A stretch of 64,000 nt of DNA from Sporocytophaga myxococcoides (GCF_000775915.1 NZ_BBLT01000006.1:248001-312000); one strand, 5' to 3'; shown: positions 1 to 12,221, counted from the first letter of the stretch. Translations and numbers: made by a program. The notes: generated from the letters alone by a model not told the origin.

Positions 1-1759
<1,759 letters not shown>

Positions 1760-2506
1760 ATGGTTAAAATTTTAATGCATTTCTCCATTATAGCTCTAGG
1801 GCTCTTATCAGGTTGCGGAGGCAAAAATACGGAGCCATATGTTAAAGAGCCTGGTGCTGAGGATTCATCAAAAAAAGATGTATTGGAAACCGGAGCTGAG
1901 GTAATGCAAAATAAGGCTCCGATTAATGCTATTAATCTTTATTTGGATGGATTTCACTTCTACAACGGAAATATGAAAGGACAGATGGAAGCGCACCATT
2001 TCTGTACTGTTCTTAATGAAGATGTTACTCAATGTATCATATATGATGGAAATGTAAAAGATGCTCATATCATGGGGGTAGAGTATATCATTTCTGAGAA
2101 ACTTTTTAAAAGCTTACCGGAAGATGAAAAGAAACTCTGGCATAGTCATAATCATGAAGTAAAATCCGGAACACTGATAGCACCAGGAATACCCGAATTG
2201 GCAGAGCATGAGTTAATGGAAAAGCTTATATCTACTTATGGAAAGACCTGGCATACCTGGCATACAGATCAGGATAAAGAATTGCCTTATGGGTCGCCTC
2301 AACTTATGATGGGATTTACCAAAGATGGACAGCTTGAAGATTCACTTCTAGCAAAAAGAGATAAAAATTTTAAAATTTCGACAGAAGAAAAAAGAAAGAA
2401 CAGAGCTGATATACCTAATCATAAAATTTTGCCCGGAGCCGATTCGTGGCAAGATGGAAAGGTGTTACAATTATCTTCCTTAACGAAGCATGAACACAAG
2501 CATTGA
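1760..2506 (+). CDS. DUF1264 (OBAP-like) lipoprotein
   Basis: 248 residues. The N-terminus is a lipoprotein signal with lipobox LLSGC (C19) followed by a short polar linker. The rest matches the DUF1264/oil-body-associated-protein family by the order of its conserved blocks: the YLDGFHFYNG start, the histidine-rich AHHFC, CIIYDG, a central LWHSHNHEV, the WHTWHTD block and a C-terminal region after PQLMMGF. Function of the family in bacteria is unknown; the clustered His residues suggest metal binding but that is inference. Stands alone, with its own upstream region, and is followed by 439 bp without a gene. Confidence 0.8.
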   Translation: MVKILMHFSIIALGLLSGCGGKNTEPYVKEPGAEDSSKKDVLETGAEVMQNKAPINAINLYLDGFHFYNGNMKGQMEAHHFCTVLNEDVTQCIIYDGNVKDAHIMGVEYIISEKLFKSLPEDEKKLWHSHNHEVKSGTLIAPGIPELAEHELMEKLISTYGKTWHTWHTDQDKELPYGSPQLMMGFTKDGQLEDSLLAKRDKNFKISTEEKRKNRADIPNHKILPGADSWQDGKVLQLSSLTKHEHKH

Positions 2507-2945
2507 ATTAACTAATAAACCTTATTGTAAAATCCTATTTTAAAAGGCTAAATTCTTATTTTTTTTAAATGCCGAGTCTAAGCTTGTTAAAATTGCTACT
2601 TACTCCAGAAAGTATGGTCTCTAACTTCATTTAATAAAATGTGTTTATACATTCGGCTAATAGAGAATGGATTGTATCTTATTCATCTTCTTGCAGTTGC
2701 AATCATTGTCAGAATAAATCATGATTTTTTATTTTAATTAATTTTTTAATTCCGGTGTGACTTTTTATAAACTTCCTTGTACAAAAGAAAAAGTGAAATG
2801 GATGAATCTTTACACTATTTAAATACCTCGATTTGAATTCGAAATATAATCAATGATTATTGAACATCTGCATTCTTTACATGCAGTGATAGGTATTAAA
2901 TATTATTAAGGTTGGGACAATCTATAGGAAAAGCATTAATCAAAC
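2507..2945. other. Intergenic region, no gene seen
   Basis: Very AT-rich stretch between the DUF1264 gene and the GH5 gene. No supported ORF or clear terminator; probably contains the GH5 promoter. Confidence 0.5.
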
Positions 2946-5030
2946 ATGAATAAACTTATGAAAAAACTACTAAAAACTTTTTTTCTGATTTTTGTGCCAA
3001 TGCTCTCAATGGCCCAGGGGTTTACAACTAATAATGTTAATGGCAATCTTATAGATGCTTGTGGAAATAACTTTATTATGAAGGGGATGAATGTCCCTCT
3101 TGCATGGTACGTCAATGATGTAAATGCTAGTATAGGCGCACTTAAGAACAATACCAGGTCCAATTGTCTTCGCATTGTGGTACAAACAAATACTTCGGAT
3201 AATGCATGGCAAACGACTGTTGTGAACTGTATAAAAAATAAGATCATTCCAATGGTAGAGTTACATGATGTTACAGGTAGCACAGATCCAGCACGCTTAA
3301 AGGCGATGGGTGATTTCTGGGCGGGAAAAGCATCATTTTTTAATAATACCAATTTCAATGGTGTGAATATTAAGAAACATATCCTGATTAATCTGGCAAA
3401 CGAATGGGGGACCTGGCAAACGGCTAACAATAAGAATACTGTATGGAGAGATGCAGTAATAAATGCCATCAAGCCAATGAGAGATGCTGGTATTACCACT
3501 ACCATTGTTATAGATGCAGTTGGATACGGACAAGATATTGACGATGCCTATAATATCAGGACTTATGCTAAGGATATTCAGAGGGTTGATAATGGCTATC
3601 TTGGTGGGCCCAACAATAGCACACAGAAGGCAAATCTCTTATTTTCCATACATATGTATTGTGAATGGAGAAAAGGAGGAGACAACATCGCCATAGTTAA
3701 TACGATCAAAAGTTCGGGTATTCCTGTTATTGTCGGTGAGTTTGGATATCAGCATGCTACTGATGGCTCATGCGATATTGACGAACAAGCAATTCTTGAT
3801 ATTTGTCAATCGGGAGGAGTAGGATGGCTGGCATGGTCACAAAAGGGAAATGGTGGAGGAGTAGAATATCTTGATTTGTGTCATGATTGGGCTTGTACCA
3901 GCTTATCCAACTGGGGAAATACAGTTGTTAACGGAAGAAACGGCACTAAGACTGCTGTGGAGTGTGCAGTATTTTCAAATACAAATTGTACAAGTTCCTG
4001 TACAACTCCAGCGCCAGTTGTAACTGCATCCCTAACATACTGTCAGAATTCTCCTTCTACAGCTCTTACAGCAACAGGAACTGCTTTAAAATGGTATACT
4101 GAGGCCACCGCAGGTACTGCAAGTACTTCTGCTCCTGTTCCAAGCACTGCCGTTGCTGGAATTTCATATTATTATGTTTCCCAGACCTTAAATGGATGTG
4201 AAGGGCCAAGGGCAGCTATTGTGGTTAATGTTAATCCATTGCCTGCTATAGAATCTTATATGTCGGTAAATGGATCAGCCTGGAAGGCACAAGGTGAAGC
4301 TACTTTATGTGAGGGAGGAAGTCTTGGAATAGGACCTCATCCATATGATGTCTCTACTGGTTGGTCATGGACTGGGCCTGGTGGTTTTACCTCTTCTTTA
4401 CGAGAAATAACATTTACAGATATTAAACCAGCTCAGTCAGGAACGTATAATGTTAGCTATACGGATGCCAATAGTTGCCGCAGCAGTCTGTCGATACCTG
4501 TAACAGTACAGGCAAAACCTACCATCATATTTACCTTACCTTCAGATAATTCTGTTATTACAACCAATCCGGCTGATATTGATATCGAAGTTTCAGTGAC
4601 AGGGAATAACATTAACAATGTACAATTTCTGAATGGAACAACATTGCTGGGGCAAGATGCCTCAGCACCTTATAGATTCATCTGGATTAATGTAGCTAAT
4701 GGTTCTTATTCCATCACAGCAAGAGCTACTGATGCCAACAACTGTAATAATTCAGAAACTGTAAGTTTTACGGTAAACAATGTAATAACTTCATTGGAAG
4801 AAGGTGGATATAGTAATAAATCAATTTGTTATCCTAATCCTTTTCATCATAGGTTTACCATTAGTCCTGGAGCAGAAATTGAATTTGCCATTATGGATGT
4901 TATGGGTAATGTAAAGGAGCAAGGAATCGCAAGCAGCAAAGTTCAAGTTGGAGAATCTTTAATTCCAGGTATATATTTCCTTAAAATAATTAACTCCGAA
5001 GAAAATATGATAAAGATTATCAAAGAGTAA
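2946..5030 (+). CDS. Secreted GH5 (subfamily 8-like) mannanase with Ig-like modules and T9SS sorting domain
   Basis: 694 residues. A signal peptide (about 1-24, ending SMAQ) precedes a GH5 barrel at roughly 25-345. The acid/base glutamate is E153 in NLANEWG and the nucleophile is E265 in VIVGEFGYQ. The motifs around MKGMNV, VELHDVTG, FSIHMY and GVGWLAWS resemble GH5_8 beta-mannanases of Bacillus, so an endo-mannanase role is the best guess; other beta-glucan hydrolysis is possible. Three Ig-like modules follow (about 350-435, 436-525, 526-612), then a C-terminal T9SS type A sorting domain (about 620-694) beginning near YPNPFHHRF. The protein should be exported and released or surface-attached by T9SS. 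It is monocistronic and ends in a strong terminator. Confidence 0.9.
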   Translation: MNKLMKKLLKTFFLIFVPMLSMAQGFTTNNVNGNLIDACGNNFIMKGMNVPLAWYVNDVNASIGALKNNTRSNCLRIVVQTNTSDNAWQTTVVNCIKNKIIPMVELHDVTGSTDPARLKAMGDFWAGKASFFNNTNFNGVNIKKHILINLANEWGTWQTANNKNTVWRDAVINAIKPMRDAGITTTIVIDAVGYGQDIDDAYNIRTYAKDIQRVDNGYLGGPNNSTQKANLLFSIHMYCEWRKGGDNIAIVNTIKSSGIPVIVGEFGYQHATDGSCDIDEQAILDICQSGGVGWLAWSQKGNGGGVEYLDLCHDWACTSLSNWGNTVVNGRNGTKTAVECAVFSNTNCTSSCTTPAPVVTASLTYCQNSPSTALTATGTALKWYTEATAGTASTSAPVPSTAVAGISYYYVSQTLNGCEGPRAAIVVNVNPLPAIESYMSVNGSAWKAQGEATLCEGGSLGIGPHPYDVSTGWSWTGPGGFTSSLREITFTDIKPAQSGTYNVSYTDANSCRSSLSIPVTVQAKPTIIFTLPSDNSVITTNPADIDIEVSVTGNNINNVQFLNGTTLLGQDASAPYRFIWINVANGSYSITARATDANNCNNSETVSFTVNNVITSLEEGGYSNKSICYPNPFHHRFTISPGAEIEFAIMDVMGNVKEQGIASSKVQVGESLIPGIYFLKIINSEENMIKIIKE

Positions 5031-5046
5031 AGTTTTATTAGAGAGT

Positions 5047-5075
5047 AGAGACGCCATGCCTGGCGTCTCTCTTTC
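5047..5075 (+). terminator. Intrinsic terminator after GH5 gene
   Basis: Perfect 10-bp stem AGAGACGCCA / TGGCGTCTCT with a 4-nt loop (TGCC), followed by a short pyrimidine run, 17 bp past the GH5 stop codon. Confidence 0.8.
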
Positions 5076-5239
5076 CATAAAGACCAGCAGTAATGAATCA
5101 GATTAAAGGTGTCTGATTGGATATTTTAATTTTTAATATTATTCCTTCAGAGTTTTAGAAATAAAAATTCCATTTTCATCAGACTACAGTTCCGCATGAT
5201 GAACGTTAATAAATAGGTTATAAGGTAATGTAAAAGTAT

Positions 5240-5866
5240 CTAGATAAACCTGGTAAGCTCTCCAAAATCCGTTATGATAGTAAGATCATTCCTATCAAGA
5301 TTCTGGTTAATTTTATTATAAATGACTGCATCGACTCCTAACTCTATTGCTGCTTGTATTTCTGAATTAGGATCATCTCCTATAACCAATACTTTTTCAG
5401 GGAGGTAATCATTTCGAAGAAGTATATCTTTAAAAATGTCTTTTTGGGTTTTCGATGAGGTCTGTGGGTCAACAATATGAATCTCTTCAAAGTCCTCTTT
5501 TATATGTAGTTGCTTCACCTTGCTTTGTTGAAGTTTAGTAAAGCCAGTATTAACTAAATATTTTTTAACAGTCATATGCATTACTTTGACATAATCTTCA
5601 AATGGCTTTATTTCCTTTTCATAGGTGAGATCTTTCAGCAAAGTTATACATTTATTGGTTAATGCTTCACTGAAGTTAAACTCAGTCGCAACTTTCTGAA
5701 ATGGCTTACTCAATATTTCCTGCTTGATGGGTTTGATATCTTTAAACTCACCACTTTCGGCAATTATCAGAAACAAGTTTTTGAATACTTCTTCTCCAAT
5801 AGAGTTTGCCGGATAGATTGTATTATCTAAATCTAATATGATTGCTTTCTTTTTCGTCTTTACCAT
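5240..5866 (-). CDS. HAD-superfamily hydrolase
   Basis: 208 residues. Motif I is DLDNTIYP (D12 nucleophile, D14 acid/base). A helical cap occupies the middle, and motif III/IV is near the C-terminus in VLVIGDDPNSEIQAA. This is the classic haloacid-dehalogenase layout of a small phosphatase; the physiological substrate cannot be read from the sequence. Motif II should be the VNTGFTKLQ stretch. Lies 90 bp downstream of the 113-residue ORF on the same strand, so the two may be co-transcribed. Confidence 0.85.
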   Translation of the reverse strand: MVKTKKKAIILDLDNTIYPANSIGEEVFKNLFLIIAESGEFKDIKPIKQEILSKPFQKVATEFNFSEALTNKCITLLKDLTYEKEIKPFEDYVKVMHMTVKKYLVNTGFTKLQQSKVKQLHIKEDFEEIHIVDPQTSSKTQKDIFKDILLRNDYLPEKVLVIGDDPNSEIQAAIELGVDAVIYNKINQNLDRNDLTIITDFGELTRFI

Positions 5867-5956
5867 ACAGAGTTCAGTAATCCTTTCATTAACATTTTTA
5901 AAGAAATTAAAGGTTTAGGGAAATTTTAAAAATGTTACCTTATTATGAACGGTCTG

Positions 5957-6298
5957 TTATTCTTCTCCTGCAAAAATACTTAGTATAGAATTGACTTTAT
6001 CAGAATCTGATGATTCAACGAGATACATTAATGAGCCATTGTTTCCCCATCTGACAGAACCTTTTATAAAGTTTGCATTGATAATATGGTCTGCATCTCC
6101 ATAAGATTCAGTAAAAATTATAGTGATGGTTAGTGTCTTGTCATTGTTGCTTAGTTTCGCTGCATCCACAATCCTTGTTGATTGTTTCAATGATTTCCAA
6201 TCAAAAGAGACCACTTCCAATTCCTCATTTAATGAGTTTAAAAATGCTTCTGCTCTGACTTTGTCGGGATGATTGATATTCAATGTAGTTCTATTCAT
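5957..6298 (-). CDS. Hypothetical protein (113 aa)
   Basis: Not recognised. Small soluble protein without signal peptide or membrane segment. The predicted beta-rich pattern (LTITIIFTES, GSLMYLVES) and alternating charged/hydrophobic residues look like a genuine folded domain. Placed upstream of the HAD hydrolase gene on the same strand, possibly one transcript. Confidence 0.6.
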   Translation of the reverse strand: MNRTTLNINHPDKVRAEAFLNSLNEELEVVSFDWKSLKQSTRIVDAAKLSNNDKTLTITIIFTESYGDADHIINANFIKGSVRWGNNGSLMYLVESSDSDKVNSILSIFAGEE

Positions 6299-6732
6299 TC
6301 TATTTCATTTAGCACAAAAACAAATTAGTTGATTAAAATTTCAACGTTTTATGGTAATCTTAGTTGAGACTTGTGTGAGTTTTTTAATTTCAATTAGGTG
6401 TAAATAGCTGTAAAACAAATTCTAGCAATTATAGGATAACCTTCAGGAGTTTATCTAGCAATTAATTGATAACATTTTTTTAGTAGTGTAACATTGGTTA
6501 CCAATCATAAATATTTTACCTGATATCTTAGCTTAAGATAAAGCAGTTATACAGATTTTTCTTCATGTTTATCTGTTTTATTACCGGTTAATAAGGCAAT
6601 CATAAATATAAAGTAATCTACTGGCAAAGACTTTTATAAGTCCAAATAGCTATTGCTTTGTCATGTCATACAATGATAGCTTAAATATAAGATGAGTTAT
6701 CTGAATCTATTTAACCAAAAAAACTTAAATTT
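6299..6732. other. Intergenic region, no gene seen
   Basis: AT-rich spacer between divergent genes; should contain promoters for the 113-aa ORF and the M6 protease gene. No repeat or ORF of note. Confidence 0.5.
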
Positions 6733-8940
6733 ATGAAAAAGTATCTTAACTGTATACGCAGTCTCATCTCTATACTGCTGATTGGGACATTTGTACATTT
6801 TGCTGATGCTGCTCCTTACAGAGGCGATCAGTTTATATTTAAACAACCAGACGGATCAACAATACAAGTAAAAGTCTGGGGTGATGAATATTATCAACGT
6901 ATAGAAAGCCTGGATGGCTATACCCTGACTAAAGATAATGCTGGATGGTTTACCTATGCCTTACTTTCTGAAGATCATCAAAAACTTATCAGCACTGGTA
7001 TAATATATACCGGCACTGATATAGATGTTGCCAGAAGGAATGCCGGAGATAAAGCTTCCAAGCTGCCTACTGTAAAGGGGTTAGAACTCAGTATTCAGGC
7101 AATCAGAAAGATAAGATCTGAAAGTACCGCCATATATGGACAGAAGAGTTCTTCATTAAGAACATCAGGTGTACAGCCAGGAGATTTTCTCCAGTTATCT
7201 GGAAATGTAAAAGGATTAGCTTTGCTTATTGACTTTCCTGATGAGCCTGCAACAATTCCTGCAGCAACGATGGCGAATCTCTTTAATCAAAATGGTTTTA
7301 CAGGATTTGGCAACAATGGCTCTATAAGAGATTATTTTTATGAAATTTCAGGTGGTAAACTTGTGTATACTAATCAGGTTCTTGGCTATTACAGATCTAC
7401 TAAGCCAAAGAGCTATTATATGGATGTAAATAATCATAACGTACAAGAGTTACTTCATGAGGTACTCGCATGGGCAGATTCTCAATTAGACTTTTCGACC
7501 CTTACAACAAATAACGGAGAAATACTTGCTGTTAATTTCCTTTATACGGGATATGCTCCATGGAAAACAGGTATTTGGCCACATAAGGGAGGAGTTGAAT
7601 TTTACGCAGATGGTGTTCACACTGGAGAATATCAGATTACCAATATTGATGCCTCTCCAACAATTGCTACTCTATGTCATGAAAACGGTCACATGCTATT
7701 TAACTGGCCTGACTTCTATGATACAGATTATAACTCCTACGGACTAGGGGATTACTGCCTGATGGCATATCAGGGAAGTGCTACCAATCCCGTTTACCCA
7801 AATGCTTATTTGAGAATGAGCGTTGGCTGGGAGAATCCTTTATCACTTAATGGCCAGACAGGAAGCGTTACCGTAAATTCAAATGCTCTTACTTCTTATA
7901 TTTATACTAATCCGGATAACAGCGATGAACTGTTTGTAATAGAGGCACGAATAAAAACAGGCAGACATGCAGCCCTTCGTGATGAAGGACTAGTAATCTG
8001 GCATGTAGACCTTTCAGGAAGAAACTACAGACCACAAATGACACCTGAAAGTCATTACCAGATTTCTATTGAGCAGGCTGATGGAGCATTTGATCTTGAA
8101 AACTATGTAAACGGTGGAGATGCATCTGATTTGTTTGACGCAAGCAGTAATTCAACCTTTAATGCTACATCTTTTCCAAACTCCAACTGGTGGGATGGAA
8201 GTCCTTCAGGATTGAATATTACAAACATCAGTGCAATCGGTTCGACAATGACCTTTGAGCTTGGCTCTTCTTCAGCAACTGCCTGCAGGTTTGGAACCCC
8301 TTTATCAACTTCTCTTCCTACCATTTACTATTCTCAATACAACAGAGTAGATGTTGTAGGTAGTGGAGGACCGAACCTGAACAATATGAAGTATTTTGCT
8401 GTGAACTGGGATGCTGTCAACAATGGATTATACAATTTTGTAATAGAAACCTTTAACGGAATACCTTCTTATTATCTTGATCTCAAATTGTACAGCACAG
8501 CTACATTTAATACTGTGGCTCCTAAAGTGACTATATCGGGTTCAAATGTTCCAAGACTTGACGGTACTTATTATGTGGGACGTCATAACGGAAACTTTGT
8601 GATGTCTGAAGTATCCGGATTATTTACACTTTACTTCAGCAACGGGTCTTCAGCTCCTGTCTGTCCAAGTTCATCCAAAGTTGCTTATATGGACGAACTG
8701 CCTGAAACAGATCTTGCACCTAACCCTGCAAATGATTATGTAGAGCTCTCTTCAGATGTTGATTTGTCAGGTGTTGAAATAAAGATCGTCAATGAACTGG
8801 GAAGTGAAGTTGTTGTACCTTATTCATTTAATAAAAAATCTATTGCTTTTGACGTAAGCAATGTAAAGGCCGGTTATTATTTCGTTTCTCTTAAAATAGG
8901 AGAAAATCATGTAACAAAGCGACTTGCAGTTATTAAATAA
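6733..8940 (+). CDS. Secreted M6-family metalloprotease with T9SS sorting domain
   Basis: 735 residues. Signal peptide about 1-26 (ending ADA). The zinc-binding motif is H316-E-N-G-H320 followed by WPDFYD with D327, the pattern of M6 (immune-inhibitor-A-like) peptidases. The preceding propeptide-like region (about 27-150) and the block VKGLALLIDFPDEPA also fit the M6 family. A C-terminal beta-sandwich (about 525-650) precedes a T9SS type A sorting domain (about 660-735, starting near LAPNPANDY). Likely an exported protease for protein scavenging. Monocistronic with its own terminator. Confidence 0.9.
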   Translation: MKKYLNCIRSLISILLIGTFVHFADAAPYRGDQFIFKQPDGSTIQVKVWGDEYYQRIESLDGYTLTKDNAGWFTYALLSEDHQKLISTGIIYTGTDIDVARRNAGDKASKLPTVKGLELSIQAIRKIRSESTAIYGQKSSSLRTSGVQPGDFLQLSGNVKGLALLIDFPDEPATIPAATMANLFNQNGFTGFGNNGSIRDYFYEISGGKLVYTNQVLGYYRSTKPKSYYMDVNNHNVQELLHEVLAWADSQLDFSTLTTNNGEILAVNFLYTGYAPWKTGIWPHKGGVEFYADGVHTGEYQITNIDASPTIATLCHENGHMLFNWPDFYDTDYNSYGLGDYCLMAYQGSATNPVYPNAYLRMSVGWENPLSLNGQTGSVTVNSNALTSYIYTNPDNSDELFVIEARIKTGRHAALRDEGLVIWHVDLSGRNYRPQMTPESHYQISIEQADGAFDLENYVNGGDASDLFDASSNSTFNATSFPNSNWWDGSPSGLNITNISAIGSTMTFELGSSSATACRFGTPLSTSLPTIYYSQYNRVDVVGSGGPNLNNMKYFAVNWDAVNNGLYNFVIETFNGIPSYYLDLKLYSTATFNTVAPKVTISGSNVPRLDGTYYVGRHNGNFVMSEVSGLFTLYFSNGSSAPVCPSSSKVAYMDELPETDLAPNPANDYVELSSDVDLSGVEIKIVNELGSEVVVPYSFNKKSIAFDVSNVKAGYYFVSLKIGENHVTKRLAVIK

Positions 8941-8962
8941 TCCTAGTAACTGATTAGTTGAT

Positions 8963-9003
8963 AAAGCCTCTGTATAGGTTGTTGATCTATGCAGGGGCTT
9001 TTT
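8963..9003 (+). terminator. Intrinsic terminator after M6 protease gene
   Basis: Imperfect stem of about 15 bp (arms AAAGCCTCTGTATAG and CTATGCAGGGGCTTT, with two G-T or C-T type deviations) enclosing GTTGTTGAT and ending in a T run. Confidence 0.8.
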
Positions 9004-9162
9004 ACATTATAGAAATTCTTTTTAGCTAAACTAATATTACAATTGTTTATTAGCCATTAAAATTTTCGCAAAATATACTGCATTAAATTGATCGTTTTTA
9101 ACAAAACTATAATGTAACAAAATCAAATTTAAAAAGGTTATTCTGCAATTAATTATATTAAT

Positions 9163-9756
9163 ATGAGAAAAATAATTGTTTCATCATTCATTACATTGGA
9201 TGGAGTAATGCAGGCTCCGGGAAGTCCGGAGGAAGATACTTCTGGTGATTTCACATATGGAGGCTGGACAGCACCTTTTGATGATGAAGTTTCTGCTGAC
9301 ATCATGAAAAAACAGATGCAACCTACAGATATCCTCCTGGGCAGAAAAACATTTGAGATATTTGAGGCATATTGGCCACAGCGTGCTGATTATTGGCCAG
9401 GTATCAATGATGTCAAAAAATATGTTTTGAGTAATACTATTAAAAAGTCAGACTGGAAGAACTCAGTATTCCTCACAAGCCTTTTGGATATTAAAAAGCT
9501 GAAAGATTCAGATGGAGGAGCTATTATTGTGTGGGGCAGCAGTGAGCTTATTCAACTGCTATTAAAGAATGATCTGGTAGATGAGCTATGGCTTAAAATA
9601 TTCCCTGTGACTCTTGGTAATGGAAAAAAGCTGTTTGGATGTGGAACTATTCCTGCAGCGTTTTTTTTAACTGAAATTGTGGTTACTTCAAATGGAGTTA
9701 TTATTGCAAGTTACAGAAGGGGAGGAGAAGTTAAGACAGGTACAGTTGGAGGGTAA
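9163..9756 (+). CDS. Dihydrofolate reductase family protein (RibD C-terminal domain-like)
   Basis: 197 residues. Begins MRKIIVSSFITLDGVMQAPG, the hallmark start of the RibD-C/DHFR-like reductases. Further family blocks are DILLGRKTFEIFEAYWP, KYVLSNT and IIVWGSSELIQLLLKNDLVDELWLK, the last near the NADPH-binding and dimer region. Predicted NADPH-dependent reductase with unknown substrate; members of this family are common as stand-alone genes and are not true folate enzymes. No neighbours in operon distance. Confidence 0.88.
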   Translation: MRKIIVSSFITLDGVMQAPGSPEEDTSGDFTYGGWTAPFDDEVSADIMKKQMQPTDILLGRKTFEIFEAYWPQRADYWPGINDVKKYVLSNTIKKSDWKNSVFLTSLLDIKKLKDSDGGAIIVWGSSELIQLLLKNDLVDELWLKIFPVTLGNGKKLFGCGTIPAAFFLTEIVVTSNGVIIASYRRGGEVKTGTVGG

Positions 9757-9985
9757 AGAAAATATATGGTAAAAGTCAAAGAGTGAATGTAGCAATATAT
9801 TGAAATTTATTGGTGAGGATGGATACCTTTTAAAAGTACCATTTTTAATGAAAGAAGTAGTTTTAAAGTTCAGTGACTATCCTATTCTTAATCATTTTTT
9901 CCTTTACTATTTTTACTAAATCAAGAATTGCATTAATTATTATCAATAAGATTTACCTTTTTAGGTAAGAGTTCACTTTTGATTA

Positions 9986-9993
9986 TAATTTTG
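9986..9993 (+). promoter_or_regulatory. Candidate -7 element upstream of the KimA-like gene
   Basis: TAATTTTG matches the Bacteroidota -7 consensus TAnnTTTG, 57 bp before the permease start codon. No clear -33 box could be assigned. Confidence 0.3.
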
Positions 9994-10050
9994 GAATTCA
10001 AAACCTTTTTATAAATTTTTCAGGTAAATTTCAACATTAACTCTATTATC

Positions 10051-12084
10051 ATGTTTCTACCTGAATTCAAAACATTTGAGGTGGAACAAGAAAAAATTTC
10101 CTTTTTAAAAAAACTTAAGCAATTATTAATCGGAAGTGCGAGAAACACCAGCGACAGTTCTTTTTTCCAACATACAACACTTATTTCATTTTTAGCCTGG
10201 GTAGGTCTTGGAGCTGATTCATTATCATCATCTTCTTATGGCCCTCCTGAGGCATTTATTATACTAAACCAGCACCATCATTTAGGCCTTATTGTGGCTC
10301 TGATGAGCTCTATTACTATTTTTATAGTTTGTTCCGGCTATAATTTAATCATCGACTTATTTCCCAAAGGAGGAGGTGGATATTTTGTTGCAGGTAAATT
10401 ATTATCTCCAAAATTAGGGATGGTTTCAGGATGTGCTTTAATTCTGGACTATGTACTTACCATTACAATATCGATTGCCAGTGGCACAGATGCTATATTC
10501 AGCCTTTTCCCCGGAAAATATTCCGAAATAAAATTACCCTTTAGCTTTGCAATGATATTTTTTTTTATTCTTATAAATCTTAGAGGGATAAAGGAGTCGA
10601 TAAAACTTTTACTACCCATTTTTCTTTTATTTTTAACCACACATGTAATCGCAATTACATATTCACTGATTTCCCACTTTGGGAACTTAGGTGATATTTT
10701 AGATGAGGTTTTAATTGATTTCAAATCCAGCAAATCTCAATTGGGTACCTATGGCTTGATTTTTTTAATCTTAAAAGCTTTCACTATGGGAGCTGGAACT
10801 TTTACTGGAATTGAGGCGGTGAGTAATGGAATGCCAGTATTAAGAGAACCAAAAGCGTCAACAGCAAAGAAAACTATGGCTTACATGGCATTTTCCCTTG
10901 CTTTTATGGTTTTAGGATTAATGATCTCTTATTTATTATTTCATATTGAACCTGAACAGAACAAGACTTTAAATGCGGTACTATATGGAGAGATTACCAA
11001 AGACTGGACACTATTCGGTCCCTCTTTTGTCATAGTCATACTTCTTTCAGAATCCTGTCTGTTATTTGTAGCAGCCCAAACCGGATTTCTTGATGGCCCA
11101 AGAGTGCTTGCGAACATGGCTACAGACAAATGGTTTCCTACCAGCTTTGCAATGCTTAGCGATAGATTTGTAATTCAAAAGGGAATTATCCTTATGGGTA
11201 TTTTGTCTGGCTTAATCATGGCTATTAGTCATCAATCCGTTAAATTTCTTGTTATCCTGTACAGCATAAATGTATTTATAACGTTCACTCTTTCTCAGTT
11301 AGGGATGTCTAAACATTGGTGGAAACAAAGAAAGATAGGTGATAAATGGTTAAAAAAGTTCTTTATAAATGGTTCTAGCTTCATTGTATGTGGCTTTATA
11401 CTTATAATGGTTATTATTCTTAAATTCCATGAAGGAGGCTGGATTACTCTACTGATCACTTTTATATTTATTTTATTGGCTTTAACTATAAGAAATCATT
11501 ACGATAGGATAGAAAGGAAATTAAGAAAACTTGATGCAATTGTTCCTATAGCTGAACTAGAAATAAAAAAAATATTTAAAAATATAAAATCCCCAAATTA
11601 TAGTTTTGAATATATTCCAAAGTCATCAAATAAGACTGCTGTCCTATTTGTAAATGGCTTTAATGGCTTAGGGATATCCTCTCTCTTATATTTACTAAAG
11701 CTTTTTGATGCCCATTTTAAAAATATCGTGTTTGTTGAAATAGGAATTTTAAATACGCGGACACTACTAAATGAACAAGTCGTTCATAACCTTGATGAAG
11801 AAGTTAAATCAGATTTAAAACACTACGTTCATCTGGTAAACAAATTCGGATTTGAAGGAGGAGCGATAAGAACTTTAGGAACAGATGTTACCGTGGAAGC
11901 TGAGAAAATTGCCTCCACCATACTTGAGAAATATTCTAATTGTATTTTTTTTGGTGGCCAGATATTATTTTCTGATAATAAAACTTTTTCAAAATACTTA
12001 CATAATTACGCAGCCTTTTCTTTACAAAGAAGATTTTATGAAAAGGGTCTACCATTTATAATTTTACCAATAGATATCACTTAA
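10051..12084 (+). CDS. KimA-like APC-superfamily potassium transporter
   Basis: 677 residues. About 12 hydrophobic segments between residues 45 and 475, then a cytoplasmic domain of about 190 residues. The family is indicated by GADSLSSSSYGPPEA in TM1, the FPKGGGGYFVAG loop, the block around DYVLTITISIASGTDA, and GTFTGIEAVSNGMP in the TM6 region. These match Bacillus subtilis KimA (YdaO) position by position, and the C-terminal tail also resembles the end of KimA. The role would be high-affinity proton-coupled potassium uptake; in Firmicutes KimA is controlled by cyclic di-AMP, which I cannot demonstrate here. A generic amino-acid permease is the alternative. Confidence 0.8.
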   Translation: MFLPEFKTFEVEQEKISFLKKLKQLLIGSARNTSDSSFFQHTTLISFLAWVGLGADSLSSSSYGPPEAFIILNQHHHLGLIVALMSSITIFIVCSGYNLIIDLFPKGGGGYFVAGKLLSPKLGMVSGCALILDYVLTITISIASGTDAIFSLFPGKYSEIKLPFSFAMIFFFILINLRGIKESIKLLLPIFLLFLTTHVIAITYSLISHFGNLGDILDEVLIDFKSSKSQLGTYGLIFLILKAFTMGAGTFTGIEAVSNGMPVLREPKASTAKKTMAYMAFSLAFMVLGLMISYLLFHIEPEQNKTLNAVLYGEITKDWTLFGPSFVIVILLSESCLLFVAAQTGFLDGPRVLANMATDKWFPTSFAMLSDRFVIQKGIILMGILSGLIMAISHQSVKFLVILYSINVFITFTLSQLGMSKHWWKQRKIGDKWLKKFFINGSSFIVCGFILIMVIILKFHEGGWITLLITFIFILLALTIRNHYDRIERKLRKLDAIVPIAELEIKKIFKNIKSPNYSFEYIPKSSNKTAVLFVNGFNGLGISSLLYLLKLFDAHFKNIVFVEIGILNTRTLLNEQVVHNLDEEVKSDLKHYVHLVNKFGFEGGAIRTLGTDVTVEAEKIASTILEKYSNCIFFGGQILFSDNKTFSKYLHNYAAFSLQRRFYEKGLPFIILPIDIT

Positions 12085-12221
12085 GTTACAAATACATTTA
12101 TTTAATTGCTTGTCCTTATATACTGAAAACTATTAGTTGCAATCAACCACAATGAGATCATTAGAAGGACGATTATATTAAGATCATTAATTTTTTGTTA
12201 ATCAGTTAAAGTTATTTTATT

